Part shown: piece after piece, positions 1 to 8,333 of the stretch
Layout: every line of letters begins with the position of its first letter
Position numbering within the stretch: the stretch's first letter is position 1
Assembly: GCF_003205295.1 (NCBI RefSeq)
Contig: NZ_QJRP01000007.1
Location: 186,001-250,000, forward strand
Direction: 5' to 3'
DNA from: Pseudomonas mosselii
Lineage (GTDB): Bacteria; Pseudomonadota; Gammaproteobacteria; Pseudomonadales; Pseudomonadaceae
DNA: 64,000 bases
The notes under the pieces: model-generated
Database searches by the model: none
What the model saw: the letters and a program-made list of their open reading frames with translations, nothing else
What the model was told of the DNA's origin: nothing
Translations under genes and position numbers: made by a program

Positions 1-954
1 AAACCCTTCGTGCAGGGACGGGAAAATGAAGAGTTTGCACGCGTTGTAGAGCGTGAGGAGGTCTGCATCGCTGACATAGCCAGTGAAGCATACATCGGAT
101 TTTTTGAGGCTGTTGGCTTTCGCCAGGCTCTCGAGGCGGACGCGTTCCTCTGGCTGGACCTTGCAGACAATCACAAGTTGGTGCTGCTCGCGAACAGGCG
201 CTGGCAGATTTGAGTAAGCAATGATCAACCCATCAATATTTTTTCGAGGGTCGATTCCGCCAGTGTACATTACAAATTCGCGATTGATCCCTAGCCGGCA
301 CAGAAGGTCTGTAGCCTGCTGCTCATTGAATACCGGCCGGTAATGCTCAGTATCGATTGCCGTGGAGACGTTGATGACTTCGTCGGCACTGAACCCCAGA
401 TGGCGAATGACCTCTGACCGAGACGAATTCGAGATGGCCAGCACCAGATCCGCGCGGCGTAGATGCTTGAGTTTGCTTTCATACCATTGGCGCACCGGCG
501 GAGCAGCGAGGTAGGCCTCTGGGTTGATGAGAGGAATCAGGTCATAAACGATCGCAGCGGTAGGGATTGTGGAGGTCAAGCGCTTGATGCTTGTTACAGC
601 ATCGTCCACCAATCCTTCGAACACACTTGTAATCAGGACCAGATCTGGATCCAGGCTAGCAATGAATGCTTCCCTGACAAGTTCAGATGCTTGGCGGGCC
701 CAAAGATGTTCGTGCTTCAGTGCGGCTACGTTCGCATTGGGCGTCCATATGTGGATATGGCTGTCTGGAAGCAAACCAAAGAGGGCTTCACGAACTTCAT
801 CAATGGAATCACCAAATGCTCCATTGAGTACAACAAAAACTTCGATCTCGCGACGGTGTTTGATAAAAGCTTTGGTGAACGATAACGCGTAGCGCCCAAT
901 GCCCCGTGTTCTGTTTTCCGCCTGAGCACCTTGAAGGTCAATGACGACGCGCAT
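1..954 (-). CDS. Family 4 glycosyltransferase, C-terminus cut off by window edge
   Basis: Reading leftward from an ATG at 954 the frame stays open to the window edge (318 codons). The protein begins MRVVIDLQGAQAENRTRGIG, the N-terminal signature of GT4 enzymes that build O-polysaccharides (WbdA/WbpX-like 'RGIGRY' start). At about residues 229-236 it has the GGIDPRKN segment that opens the second Rossmann domain, and it runs out at FPSLHEGF, just where the GT4 E-x7-E nucleotide-sugar site should begin. It should transfer a sugar, probably rhamnose from GDP-D-rhamnose, in the cytoplasm. Its ATG shares one base with the TGA of the methyltransferase upstream, so the two are translationally coupled. 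Relatives are often tandem two-domain or three-domain enzymes; this one cannot be sized here. The specific substrate is inference from the locus. Confidence 0.85.
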   Translation of the reverse strand, partial: MRVVIDLQGAQAENRTRGIGRYALSFTKAFIKHRREIEVFVVLNGAFGDSIDEVREALFGLLPDSHIHIWTPNANVAALKHEHLWARQASELVREAFIASLDPDLVLITSVFEGLVDDAVTSIKRLTSTIPTAAIVYDLIPLINPEAYLAAPPVRQWYESKLKHLRRADLVLAISNSSRSEVIRHLGFSADEVINVSTAIDTEHYRPVFNEQQATDLLCRLGINREFVMYTGGIDPRKNIDGLIIAYSNLPAPVREQHQLVIVCKVQPEERVRLESLAKANSLKKSDVCFTGYVSDADLLTLYNACKLFIFPSLHEGF

Positions 955-2369
955 CAGTTCTGATCCTTTCGAGAAGTATTTATGTTTAGGCGGTAGTAAA
1001 TGGCCTTTGCATTTTCGGTAAGATGATCTGGTGCAGCAGGGACGCCCGCCGGCTGCGGGGCTGAATCCGGATTCGTATGGCTAAATTGAACAGCGTGCGA
1101 GGTATAAGCCGCTTCTGCGTTCAAACGAGCCGCAACTTTTCTTGCAAAGGCATTCAGTGCCGGGGCCTGATTCAGTATTTTTTTTGCAAGTTTGACCAGT
1201 GAGGGCTGCTTGAGCAATATCTTGAGGCTGGCTTTTACTATGTGCTTGAGTGTGCGTGTGGGAGAGGAGAGTATTGATCTCGCCAGGCGCATAGGGGCCG
1301 TGATTCTCCAGGATGTGCTGGATTTAAATTCCTGTACATGTTTGGCCAAAATGCCATGAGCCTGCTCATGGTAACTGGCAGACGCTTTGAGTTGCAGGAA
1401 GTTCTGCTTTTGCAGATTGGCTTCATTTTGCCAGTGCTGAATATTTGTGAGCGCCTCTTCTAGCGAACGCTGTAATTCGGTGTTTTCTTGCTCTAACTTC
1501 GCAAGCGACGATGTGGTGGCACTGCTGTCCGCGTTCAATATCTGATTGGTGAGCTCGAGTTGATGCATTTCCAATGCATTGACGCGGTCTGCCAGTGCTA
1601 CATATAACGCCTTCACTGCTCTAGTACCATTACTCAAGTCATAACGCCGTGCAAGCTCTTCCATGCTTAAACCATAAACCTCTGAAAAGGGTCCCTCAAA
1701 AGGTGTGCTATCAAAATCTCCCAGGTCCACCTGCGCGATGATGGCATAATCCGGGCTCGTTCCGCCGATCACATCCATTAGCGAGATAGACTCGGTAGTG
1801 GACAGGGCTGGGTTTTCTTGAAGCCGGAGAATCTTTGAGCGCTGAAACCCGCTGAACCTCACTAGAAAGTCAAGGAGCAAATGTGGAATTGGACGCTCAT
1901 GTGTCGGATCAAGGTAGAAATTTTGCGTCGCGACGATAAGGTTTTCCGAATTGGGCGTTTCTAGAATCAACAGCCCGCCCGGTTTTAGTACGCGGTGCGC
2001 CTGCGCAACCAACGCTTTCAGGTCGTCAAAACGAAGATGTTCGGCGATATGAAAGCCTGTCAAAACGCAATAAGAGTCACTTGGTATCGTCTGGAGAAAG
2101 GAGAGGGCGTCGGCTTTTTCGGCGGGCAGGTTGCGAGCCCTGCAGGCTTCCAACATGCCATCGTCCATGTCGACGCCAGTCGCTTTGAAACCGTTTTCTA
2201 CCAGCGTTTCCAGCCATTCTCCACGGCCACACCCTACATCAAGCGCGCGAGCATCAGGATAAAGGTCGAGCAGCGGCCGGATGAAGGGGAGGTAGATTTG
2301 CAAACGCTGCTTTATCGCCTCGCGAGAGCCGCGGTGCTCATCTTCAAATGCACGATAGAACTGAGTCAT
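954..2369 (-). CDS. SAM-dependent methyltransferase with C-terminal coiled coil (candidate O-antigen chain terminator)
   Basis: 471 residues from the ATG at 2369, which overlaps the wzt stop by 4 bases (ATGA). Residues about 45-57 carry methyltransferase motif I (ALDVGCGRGEWLE). Further on are GFHIAEHL and a post-motif LKPGGLLILETPN, giving a class I fold up to about residue 200. A long heptad-rich stretch follows around residues 260-350, then a basic, amphipathic tail with the SWRITAPMR motif common in O-antigen enzymes. The layout recalls WbdD, the E. coli O9a terminator that methylates the growing end and measures chain length with a coiled coil, but the WbdD kinase domain is absent. Inferred role: methyl capping of the D-rhamnan before export. 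An alternative is methylation of a side-chain sugar. Confidence 0.8.
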   Translation of the reverse strand: MTQFYRAFEDEHRGSREAIKQRLQIYLPFIRPLLDLYPDARALDVGCGRGEWLETLVENGFKATGVDMDDGMLEACRARNLPAEKADALSFLQTIPSDSYCVLTGFHIAEHLRFDDLKALVAQAHRVLKPGGLLILETPNSENLIVATQNFYLDPTHERPIPHLLLDFLVRFSGFQRSKILRLQENPALSTTESISLMDVIGGTSPDYAIIAQVDLGDFDSTPFEGPFSEVYGLSMEELARRYDLSNGTRAVKALYVALADRVNALEMHQLELTNQILNADSSATTSSLAKLEQENTELQRSLEEALTNIQHWQNEANLQKQNFLQLKASASYHEQAHGILAKHVQEFKSSTSWRITAPMRLARSILSSPTRTLKHIVKASLKILLKQPSLVKLAKKILNQAPALNAFARKVAARLNAEAAYTSHAVQFSHTNPDSAPQPAGVPAAPDHLTENAKAIYYRLNINTSRKDQN

Positions 2370-3583
2370 TGTTTGCACTCTACAGTGGGCTGAATCCAGG
2401 CTGACCCGACAAATGGAACTTTTTCCGTGTTGATGACATTGAACACCAATGCCAGGTCTCGCCACTCATAATTCGCGTTCAGGTGAGTGTCGGCAGTATG
2501 GAGTGCAACGGCAATCGAATATGATCCTACGCCGATATTGGTATCAAAAGTAAACGCGTACTCAAGCTGTGTGCCCGCGTGCAAGTCCGTTAGTATTCTA
2601 TCCAGATGATGGGTATTGGTTCCGTAGATGGCTTGGCCCAACCGATCCTTGATCATGTAGCCCACCACCAGCTCGGGTATCGTCTGGTTGACATCGATGT
2701 TGATCTTCAGACGTACCGTTTGGCCAACGGTAACGAACTCGATGGGTTCGTCTGCCTCATTATAAAGTGCAAGGCTGTGTACAGTAGCCTCGCCAGAACC
2801 AGACTTCGTTTGCGTGCTCCCATCCGCCAGCTTGTGTACAACAACGGTAGCGTTTTCTTTTTCCGAGATGATCGCGTTGTAAAAATCCATCACCTCTTCA
2901 GGTGCACCGTCCTTTATCACCGTACCGCCCTCGATCAGAAGAACACGGTCGCAAAGCGCCTGAATCGAGCTGCGATCGTGAGAAACAATCAGCAAGGTAG
3001 TGCCCTGCGCCTGAAACTCGCGAATCCGGTCGAAGCTCTTGTGTTGGAAGTAGCTATCCCCCACGGAAAGCGCCTCATCGACAATGAGAATCTCGGGGCG
3101 TTTGGCTGTTGCTACCGCAAATGCCACCCTCATCTGCATGCCGCTGGAGTAGGTGCGCACGGCTTGGTCGAAGTATTCGCCGACTTCAGCGAATTTTTCG
3201 ATATCAGGCATAAACTGCTCTATCTCGTCAGCGCTGAACCCCATCAAGCCAGCGGCATGGTGAACATTCTGGCGGCCTGTCAGCTCCGGATTGAAGCCCA
3301 TGCCTAGCTCAAGGATTGCCGCGATCCGGCCGTTGACACGCACTTCTCCCGTGGACGGTTGCAGCGTACCGGTCAACATCTTCAGCAGCGTGGACTTGCC
3401 GGCACCATTTTGGCCAACAATGCCGATGGCTTCGCCTGCATTGATTTCAAAGTTGATATGTTTGAGCACCCAGTGCTCTTCACGGGGCTTGCTTGGCAAG
3501 CCCAGCCAACGACCAATGCGTTGCCATTCGCTCTTGTAACTGCGGTAAGCCTTGCCCAAATTCTTGGCGCTGAGAAGAGTCAT
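2366..3583 (-). CDS. wzt: O-antigen ABC exporter ATPase with C-terminal carbohydrate-recognition-type domain
   Basis: 405 residues. Walker A is at 57-65 (GQNGAGKST), the ABC signature near 146-150 (SSGMQ) and Walker B ends at Asp169-Glu170 (ILIVDEALSVGD), all within the first 250 residues. Residues about 255-405 form an extra beta-rich domain (VGYMIKDRLGQAIYGTN and following) of the Wzt C-terminal type. In E. coli O8/O9a this domain binds the modified non-reducing end of the polymer, so only terminated chains are exported. It powers the Wzm channel at the inner membrane. It overlaps wzm by 4 bases upstream and the methyltransferase by 4 bases downstream, pairing the terminator with the exporter that would read its cap. 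Confidence 0.93.
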   Translation of the reverse strand: MTLLSAKNLGKAYRSYKSEWQRIGRWLGLPSKPREEHWVLKHINFEINAGEAIGIVGQNGAGKSTLLKMLTGTLQPSTGEVRVNGRIAAILELGMGFNPELTGRQNVHHAAGLMGFSADEIEQFMPDIEKFAEVGEYFDQAVRTYSSGMQMRVAFAVATAKRPEILIVDEALSVGDSYFQHKSFDRIREFQAQGTTLLIVSHDRSSIQALCDRVLLIEGGTVIKDGAPEEVMDFYNAIISEKENATVVVHKLADGSTQTKSGSGEATVHSLALYNEADEPIEFVTVGQTVRLKINIDVNQTIPELVVGYMIKDRLGQAIYGTNTHHLDRILTDLHAGTQLEYAFTFDTNIGVGSYSIAVALHTADTHLNANYEWRDLALVFNVINTEKVPFVGSAWIQPTVECKQ

Positions 3584-4374
3584 AGTGCATCCACCATTTC
3601 TGGGGCTGCACGACGGAACAGAAAGAGGCTGAACGCGAGCAGCAGAAGTGTAGCGCCTAAGGTTATTGCAAGTTGCGAAATATCGGGTACGACATTATAG
3701 ACAAAAACATCGTGGTAAGCGCTGACAATAGGGTACATGGGGTTGAAGGCGATGAGGGATTTAAGTTCATCAGGGATTATGGTGATCGGGTAGACGATGG
3801 GGGTGAACCAAAACAGTATCTGGAGGATAATGGGTACCACTTGACCGATGTCCCGGACAAACACGTTTAACACGCCCAATATCAGCCCAAGGCCAACAGC
3901 TAATGCGGCAACGCTAAGAATCAAGGGGATGGCCCACAACATTTGCCAGGTAGGCCAATGCCCCAGGCAGATGAAAACACCCAGTACTGAAAGTAATAGC
4001 AAGATATTGTTAAGCAGGGCAGAGCCGAGCACGATAAAAGGTAAGGTTATCCGCGGGAACCTCATTTTTTTCATGAGGTTGCCATTCTCTATGAAAAGTG
4101 TAAGGCAGCGGTTGATGATTTCTGCAAAGAGGCTCCATGCCAGTGTGCCTGCCATCAGGTACAAGGCGTAGGCATATTTATTGTCAATGCCGGGCAGCTT
4201 TGCTGCCAATACATTGGAAAGAATGAGGGCGTAGATGAGCACGTTCGCGAGTGGATTTATGATCATCCACAGCCCGCCTAGGCTACTCCGCGAGAATCGT
4301 GATACAAACTCATTGCGGATCGAGGTGGCGATGAAGCTTCTATAGCTGTATAGCCCTCTCAATAGTCCAAACAT
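3580..4374 (-). CDS. wzm: O-antigen ABC-2 type exporter permease
   Basis: 264 residues with about six hydrophobic segments (for example ANVLIYALILSNVLA, LGSALLNNILLLLSVLGVF, VAALAVGLGLILGVLNVF), the size and pattern of ABC-2 permeases (KpsM/Wzm/TagG family). It forms the channel that carries lipid-linked O-polysaccharide across the inner membrane. The start is the ATG at 4374, preceded by AAGGAG five bases upstream. The stop overlaps the ATPase start by 4 bases (ATGA), so the exporter pair is co-translated. No Wzx flippase or Wzy polymerase is visible in the locus, which fits an ABC-dependent, cytoplasmically completed homopolymer such as D-rhamnan. Confidence 0.92.
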   Translation of the reverse strand: MFGLLRGLYSYRSFIATSIRNEFVSRFSRSSLGGLWMIINPLANVLIYALILSNVLAAKLPGIDNKYAYALYLMAGTLAWSLFAEIINRCLTLFIENGNLMKKMRFPRITLPFIVLGSALLNNILLLLSVLGVFICLGHWPTWQMLWAIPLILSVAALAVGLGLILGVLNVFVRDIGQVVPIILQILFWFTPIVYPITIIPDELKSLIAFNPMYPIVSAYHDVFVYNVVPDISQLAITLGATLLLLAFSLFLFRRAAPEMVDAL

Positions 4375-4685
4375 GTAGTCTCCTTGATTCTGTGATTTCT
4401 AATAGAGCGGGCGTACTGGGAGTTACTTGTCAGACAGGCTGCAGCTGTCGGTGTTGCTCCAGTAAAGGGTTCGCATAATAATCTAAAAACCATAGTGGCA
4501 TTTTGGAGTCATTTACGGCCTCCCGTTTCGCTGAGCGCATTTCAAGCGTTGGGTGAACGGTAGGCTGTTTAGCTAGAGATGACGAGCCTTGAGGATATCA
4601 GTGAACAGCCATGCACGGCGAGCACGCTGGTAGCGTTGGTGCGGGCATTGCTCAGCTTGCGCCCGCACCACGCCTTGTTGGTAGG
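4375..4685. other. Gene-free stretch between the Gtr-like membrane protein and wzm
   Basis: 311 bases with no credible reading frame. It has an AT-rich patch around 4480-4505 that could hold a leftward promoter for wzm-wzt, but I could not pick convincing -35/-10 boxes. It also holds the inverted repeat listed separately at 4638-4669. The gap suggests that export and termination genes may have their own promoter, apart from the tightly packed sugar-synthesis operon to the right. Confidence 0.5.
4638..4669 (-). terminator. Inverted repeat downstream of the Gtr-like membrane protein gene, possible weak terminator
   Basis: GGTGCGGGC and GCCCGCACC form a perfect 9-bp stem around a 14-base loop, starting 17 bases past the stop at 4686. 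There is no run of T on either strand after the stem, so it is not a classical intrinsic terminator. It could be a processing or pausing hairpin. Confidence 0.35.
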
Positions 4686-6986
4686 CTATTGCTCGAAACG
4701 CATCGATACGAAGCCGATACCAAGCATCCGATCATCCGTACCGCCCATGACTTGACGGGGGGAGATTGGAGTGGGAGGGATGAACGTAATGCGATTGGCG
4801 CTTGAGCCCTGGAGATCGACCTCTAGTCGCACCTCTGAAACGTCACCCGTCAATTGAACTGTGTATTCTTTATCGGCGATCTGGATGCGAGTGGGGTGTT
4901 GTGCGTTGGATGCGAATGCATGAGCTTTTAACACCAAGGTGAATTTCTGCGGCAATGGTTCGGCAAAGTCGAAGGTAACTTCCGGCTTGTCTGACCATCT
5001 GCCCCAGGGTTCAAGGGGCCAGAGGCCTTTCGCATTGGCAATGAACTCTGGCCAGCCCGCCTTGGTAAAGTCAATGCCGTTTTCCAGGGTGGACGGATAG
5101 CGAATGCCGATATGGTCGGCATAGTATCCTGCCAGCTTCATGATCTGGGGTGTACTAAGGTGTTCCAGTGCCGGATGCTTGCTCCCGGAGACCTTGAAGA
5201 AAACCTGATCACCGCTGCTGCTGACCAGCAATGGGGGGCTTTGGAGAAGCTCGCTCAGCTCATTGATCAGGGCATCACCATTGTCGGCATAGCCTCGGCG
5301 ATCGATATATATGCCGTCGAAGCCGAGTCGGCGGATCACATTCAGCTGTTTGTTCGTTGGTTCCTTGACGAGGGCGCGATAGAACGCATCACCATCCCGC
5401 CCCCTCATTCCGCCGAAGCTCCAATGCAGTCCCTTTGAGTGGATAACGCCAGCCATCGACTGATAGCTCATCATACGATTCATGGGCGGCTCTTCGGGAA
5501 AAGCGAAGTATGGTAGTTGATAAACAGCGGCTCCAGGAGGCAAGGCGCTTTCGATGGCCTGGACAAAATGCTTGTCGTTTTCGAACTCGGCCTTGCGTTG
5601 AACGTAGCAGCTTTTGCAGGCAGAAGTGGTCTGGTCAAGCAGACCGAACAGCAGCGCGACTGCGGCAATAGCTGTGGCGTGGCGAGCGAAGCGTGGAGCC
5701 TTTTCCTTCAACAGGATCTGCAAAGCAATAAAAGTGAACAATACGGTGCTGAACGCAATGAATACGCTGATTCTGTTCCAACCCCTAATAGAGGGAGATA
5801 TGAACCAGGCAAATACCGTACCAAGCCCACCTATAGTGCCAAACATGAAAAGCACGAAGGTAATTGCAGCCAGCAGGCGTAGACGTTCATCATTGGCAGC
5901 GCCCGAGGGCCTGAATACCAAGAATAGAAACACGAGGCCCAGCCCTGCGGAACCGATCATGCCGAGTGTTGCCGTGGCATTCTCGTTGATCAACGGCGAA
6001 CCGTTATTGTATGCCTGCGTCAGGTTAGCCAGTGCTGAAGACCTGTGATCCAGACGTGGTAGGAACAACTGCATCAACTTGAAGCCGAGATGTTCCGACT
6101 GGCCTGGCGAGCGGTGAGCCGCTTCTTCGTTTACACCATTAGTGAAGGTGTTTAGCACATTGGGCGCGATATTAAGGGCAACCCCTGTTCCAATGGCGCA
6201 GCTCAATAGAATGGACTTTTTCAGGCCTTGAAGATGTTTCGAACTTGCCCAGCTCAACAGGCCGGCAAAGCCAATGACGATGACCCCGAATACAGCGTAA
6301 TAAACACCAAATGAGGCAAGTATGAATAGTCCCAGTGTTGCCGGAATGCCCATGGCAATTCGGCGACGCAGGCTGCTAGCGGTTGGTTCTTGACCGGTGC
6401 GATAGACACTGAGTGCCAAGTAGAAAAATACAGGTGCTACAAAATACCATGTATAAAAAAGATGTTGGTATACCAAACGCAGGAAATGGAAAGGTGTAAA
6501 GCTATAGAGCAAGGCGACTGCTACGGAGAAGCTGCGATTCAGTCCGAATGCGCGAGCTGTAATATAGCTGGCTACAAAGCAAATCGGAAATCCGATCAAG
6601 AAATACAGGTTGAGTCCCCCGACCCAACCCCCGGTCAAACTAGAGAGCAGTTTGATGACAAAGTGGTTGCCGGCATCGGCACCCGGGTAATCCAGAAAAT
6701 TTGAGCCGAAAGGATACCCGCTTCTGTCGTTGTTGAAAATCCAGCCCTCATCGACACGGTTGGCCATCCAGGCGTGAAAGATGGAGTCGCCGTTATAGCC
6801 GTATGGCACTGATAAGTCTGGAATAAAACCGGCGGGTACGCCAGTAGTTATTAAACTTGCAAGGAAGAAAGACGCAATTGCGCCGATAAGCATTAGCCGC
6901 CAGTCTTCACTGACAATTCTCCGCCAGCCGAGGTGAGTGGAGGGCTGCTGGTTTCCTGCTCTGGCATGAAGGTTATGTGAGTTCAA
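4686..6986 (-). CDS. Large polytopic membrane protein, candidate Gtr-type periplasmic glycosyltransferase
   Basis: 766 residues: roughly eleven hydrophobic segments between residues 30 and 460, then an extracytoplasmic C-terminal part of about 300 residues ending GIGFVSMRFEQ. The first periplasmic loop contains YNGDSIFHAWMANR, the kind of acidic loop near TM1 that is catalytic in GT-C glycosyltransferases. It directly follows gtrB and gtrA, the position of the serotype-specific third gene in three-component O-antigen decoration systems. The expected job is transfer of a sugar from a polyprenyl-phosphate donor to the O-chain in the periplasm. The start at 6986 is TTG; the next in-frame Met lies at residue 32 (6893), so the start is uncertain. 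Its base composition is clearly more AT-rich than gtrB beside it. Function is by context; I recognise no named family with certainty. Confidence 0.7.
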   Translation of the reverse strand: MNSHNLHARAGNQQPSTHLGWRRIVSEDWRLMLIGAIASFFLASLITTGVPAGFIPDLSVPYGYNGDSIFHAWMANRVDEGWIFNNDRSGYPFGSNFLDYPGADAGNHFVIKLLSSLTGGWVGGLNLYFLIGFPICFVASYITARAFGLNRSFSVAVALLYSFTPFHFLRLVYQHLFYTWYFVAPVFFYLALSVYRTGQEPTASSLRRRIAMGIPATLGLFILASFGVYYAVFGVIVIGFAGLLSWASSKHLQGLKKSILLSCAIGTGVALNIAPNVLNTFTNGVNEEAAHRSPGQSEHLGFKLMQLFLPRLDHRSSALANLTQAYNNGSPLINENATATLGMIGSAGLGLVFLFLVFRPSGAANDERLRLLAAITFVLFMFGTIGGLGTVFAWFISPSIRGWNRISVFIAFSTVLFTFIALQILLKEKAPRFARHATAIAAVALLFGLLDQTTSACKSCYVQRKAEFENDKHFVQAIESALPPGAAVYQLPYFAFPEEPPMNRMMSYQSMAGVIHSKGLHWSFGGMRGRDGDAFYRALVKEPTNKQLNVIRRLGFDGIYIDRRGYADNGDALINELSELLQSPPLLVSSSGDQVFFKVSGSKHPALEHLSTPQIMKLAGYYADHIGIRYPSTLENGIDFTKAGWPEFIANAKGLWPLEPWGRWSDKPEVTFDFAEPLPQKFTLVLKAHAFASNAQHPTRIQIADKEYTVQLTGDVSEVRLEVDLQGSSANRITFIPPTPISPRQVMGGTDDRMLGIGFVSMRFEQ

Positions 6987-7003
6987 AATACTTTTCCCTA
7001 AGC

Positions 7004-7936
7004 TCAGTCAAAATTCACACGTTCTGCTTCAACCACCAGCGGCATGTTGCGCATCTGCGTGTGCACCGACCCCAGGTACTCGCCGAGCATGCCGAGGAAC
7101 AGGATTTGCACCGAGCTGAAGAAAAACAGTGAAATCAGCAGGGGTGCGATACCCATCTGGAACGAATTCCAGAAAATAAGCTTCGCGATCAGGAATGCAA
7201 AAGCGGCCAGCAGGCTCAAGCCCGCGAGCAGGCCGCCGCCCATCACCATCAGGCGCAATGGCACCTTCGAGTGATTGGTGATGCCCAGCATGGCGATGTC
7301 GTACAGGGTGTAGAAGTTGTTCTTGGTGATGCCGCGCTGGCGGCGTGGCTGCTTGAACGGCACGGTGGCGATCGGGAAGCCGATTTCGCACAGCAGGCCG
7401 CGGAAGTACGGGTACGGGTCGTCGATCTTCTTCAGTATGTCCAGCACCGCACGGTCGAACAGGCCGGCACCGGTGGCGTTCTGCACCAGCGGCACTTCCG
7501 AGATGCGCGTGACGAAGCGGTAGTAAGCGCGGCGTATCAGGAACATCATGCGCGACTCTTCGCTCTCCGGCTTCACCGCCATTACGGTCTTGAAGCCTTC
7601 TTCCCACTTCTTGACGAACTCTTCGATCATCTCGGGCGGGTCTTGCAGGTCCGAGGCGATCAGCACGGCGGCGTCACCATTGACCTGCAGCAGGGCATGG
7701 TAAGGCGAGCGGATATGGCCGAAGTTGCGGGCGTTGAAGATCAGCTTGACGCGCTTGTCCTGCTCGGCCAGGGCGCGCAGCTTGGCGTGGCTGCCATCGG
7801 TAGAGCAGTTGTCGATGAACACATGTTCGTAATCGTAATCAAGGCGTGACATAACCTCGACGATGCGCTGGTACAGCTCATCGATGTTGGCTTCTTCGTT
7901 GTAGCAGGGAGTCACTATGCTGATCAGCTTACGCAT
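7004..7936 (-). CDS. gtrB: GtrB-like polyprenyl-phosphate glycosyltransferase (GT2)
   Basis: 310 residues from the ATG at 7936 (MRKLISIVTPCYNEE). An upstream in-frame start at 7966 would lie deeper in gtrA and lacks family homology. Residues 1-220 are a GT-A fold with the SDLQDPPE acidic cluster near residue 95. Two hydrophobic helices follow at the C-terminus (LMVMGGGLLAGLSLLAAFAF; APLLISLFFFSSVQILFLGM), as in GtrB/DPM1-type enzymes. It loads a sugar from a nucleotide donor onto undecaprenyl phosphate on the cytoplasmic face. Classical GtrB uses UDP-glucose; here, inside a CDP-sugar operon, the donor could differ. It overlaps the end of gtrA by 8 bases. Confidence 0.87.
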   Translation of the reverse strand: MRKLISIVTPCYNEEANIDELYQRIVEVMSRLDYDYEHVFIDNCSTDGSHAKLRALAEQDKRVKLIFNARNFGHIRSPYHALLQVNGDAAVLIASDLQDPPEMIEEFVKKWEEGFKTVMAVKPESEESRMMFLIRRAYYRFVTRISEVPLVQNATGAGLFDRAVLDILKKIDDPYPYFRGLLCEIGFPIATVPFKQPRRQRGITKNNFYTLYDIAMLGITNHSKVPLRLMVMGGGLLAGLSLLAAFAFLIAKLIFWNSFQMGIAPLLISLFFFSSVQILFLGMLGEYLGSVHTQMRNMPLVVEAERVNFD

Positions 7937-8333
7937 AATTGAAAACGAACCTGTTGTTGATGACAAAGGAGAGCAGGGCCATGGGCACGATCAGTGCCAT
8001 GCCGGCCAGGTAAGGGTCGACACCCAGCAGCTTGAGTGCTGCGATGCCGGCCACGTTGGTGCCATAGACCACGCCATACCCGGCCACGAATCTGAAGATC
8101 AGCTTGTTGTTCTTCGAGCCGAACACCAGGGCCCCGGTGCTTTTGAAGTTGAAGGCAACGCCCAGGATGGTGGCCAGTAGCAAGGCCGCGCTGTAGTGCA
8201 GGCCCAGGTACAGGAACCCGGCAAAGCAGCCGTAGCCGAACGCCGCGTTGAGCACGCCCACCAGCAGGAAGCGGAACAGCTTGACCTGCAGCAGCTTGTG
8301 CAGCCAGGAGGACGCCGGTTTAGTCTCTTGCAT
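7929..8333 (-). CDS. gtrA: GtrA-like flippase
   Basis: 134 residues with four hydrophobic helices (FRFLLVGVLNAAFGYG; LLLATILGVAFNF; VYGTNVAGIAALKLLG; GMALIVPMALLSFVINNRFVF), the full length and layout of the GtrA family. The family is proposed to flip polyprenyl-phosphate-linked sugar to the periplasmic side of the inner membrane. It sits between the YerF-like reductase, which it overlaps by 14 bases, and gtrB, which it overlaps by 8. This indicates one transcript and tight coupling. The N-terminal FxxVGxxN-type start of the family is visible (RFLLVGVLNAAFGY, residues about 21-34). Confidence 0.88.
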   Translation of the reverse strand: MQETKPASSWLHKLLQVKLFRFLLVGVLNAAFGYGCFAGFLYLGLHYSAALLLATILGVAFNFKSTGALVFGSKNNKLIFRFVAGYGVVYGTNVAGIAALKLLGVDPYLAGMALIVPMALLSFVINNRFVFNYA

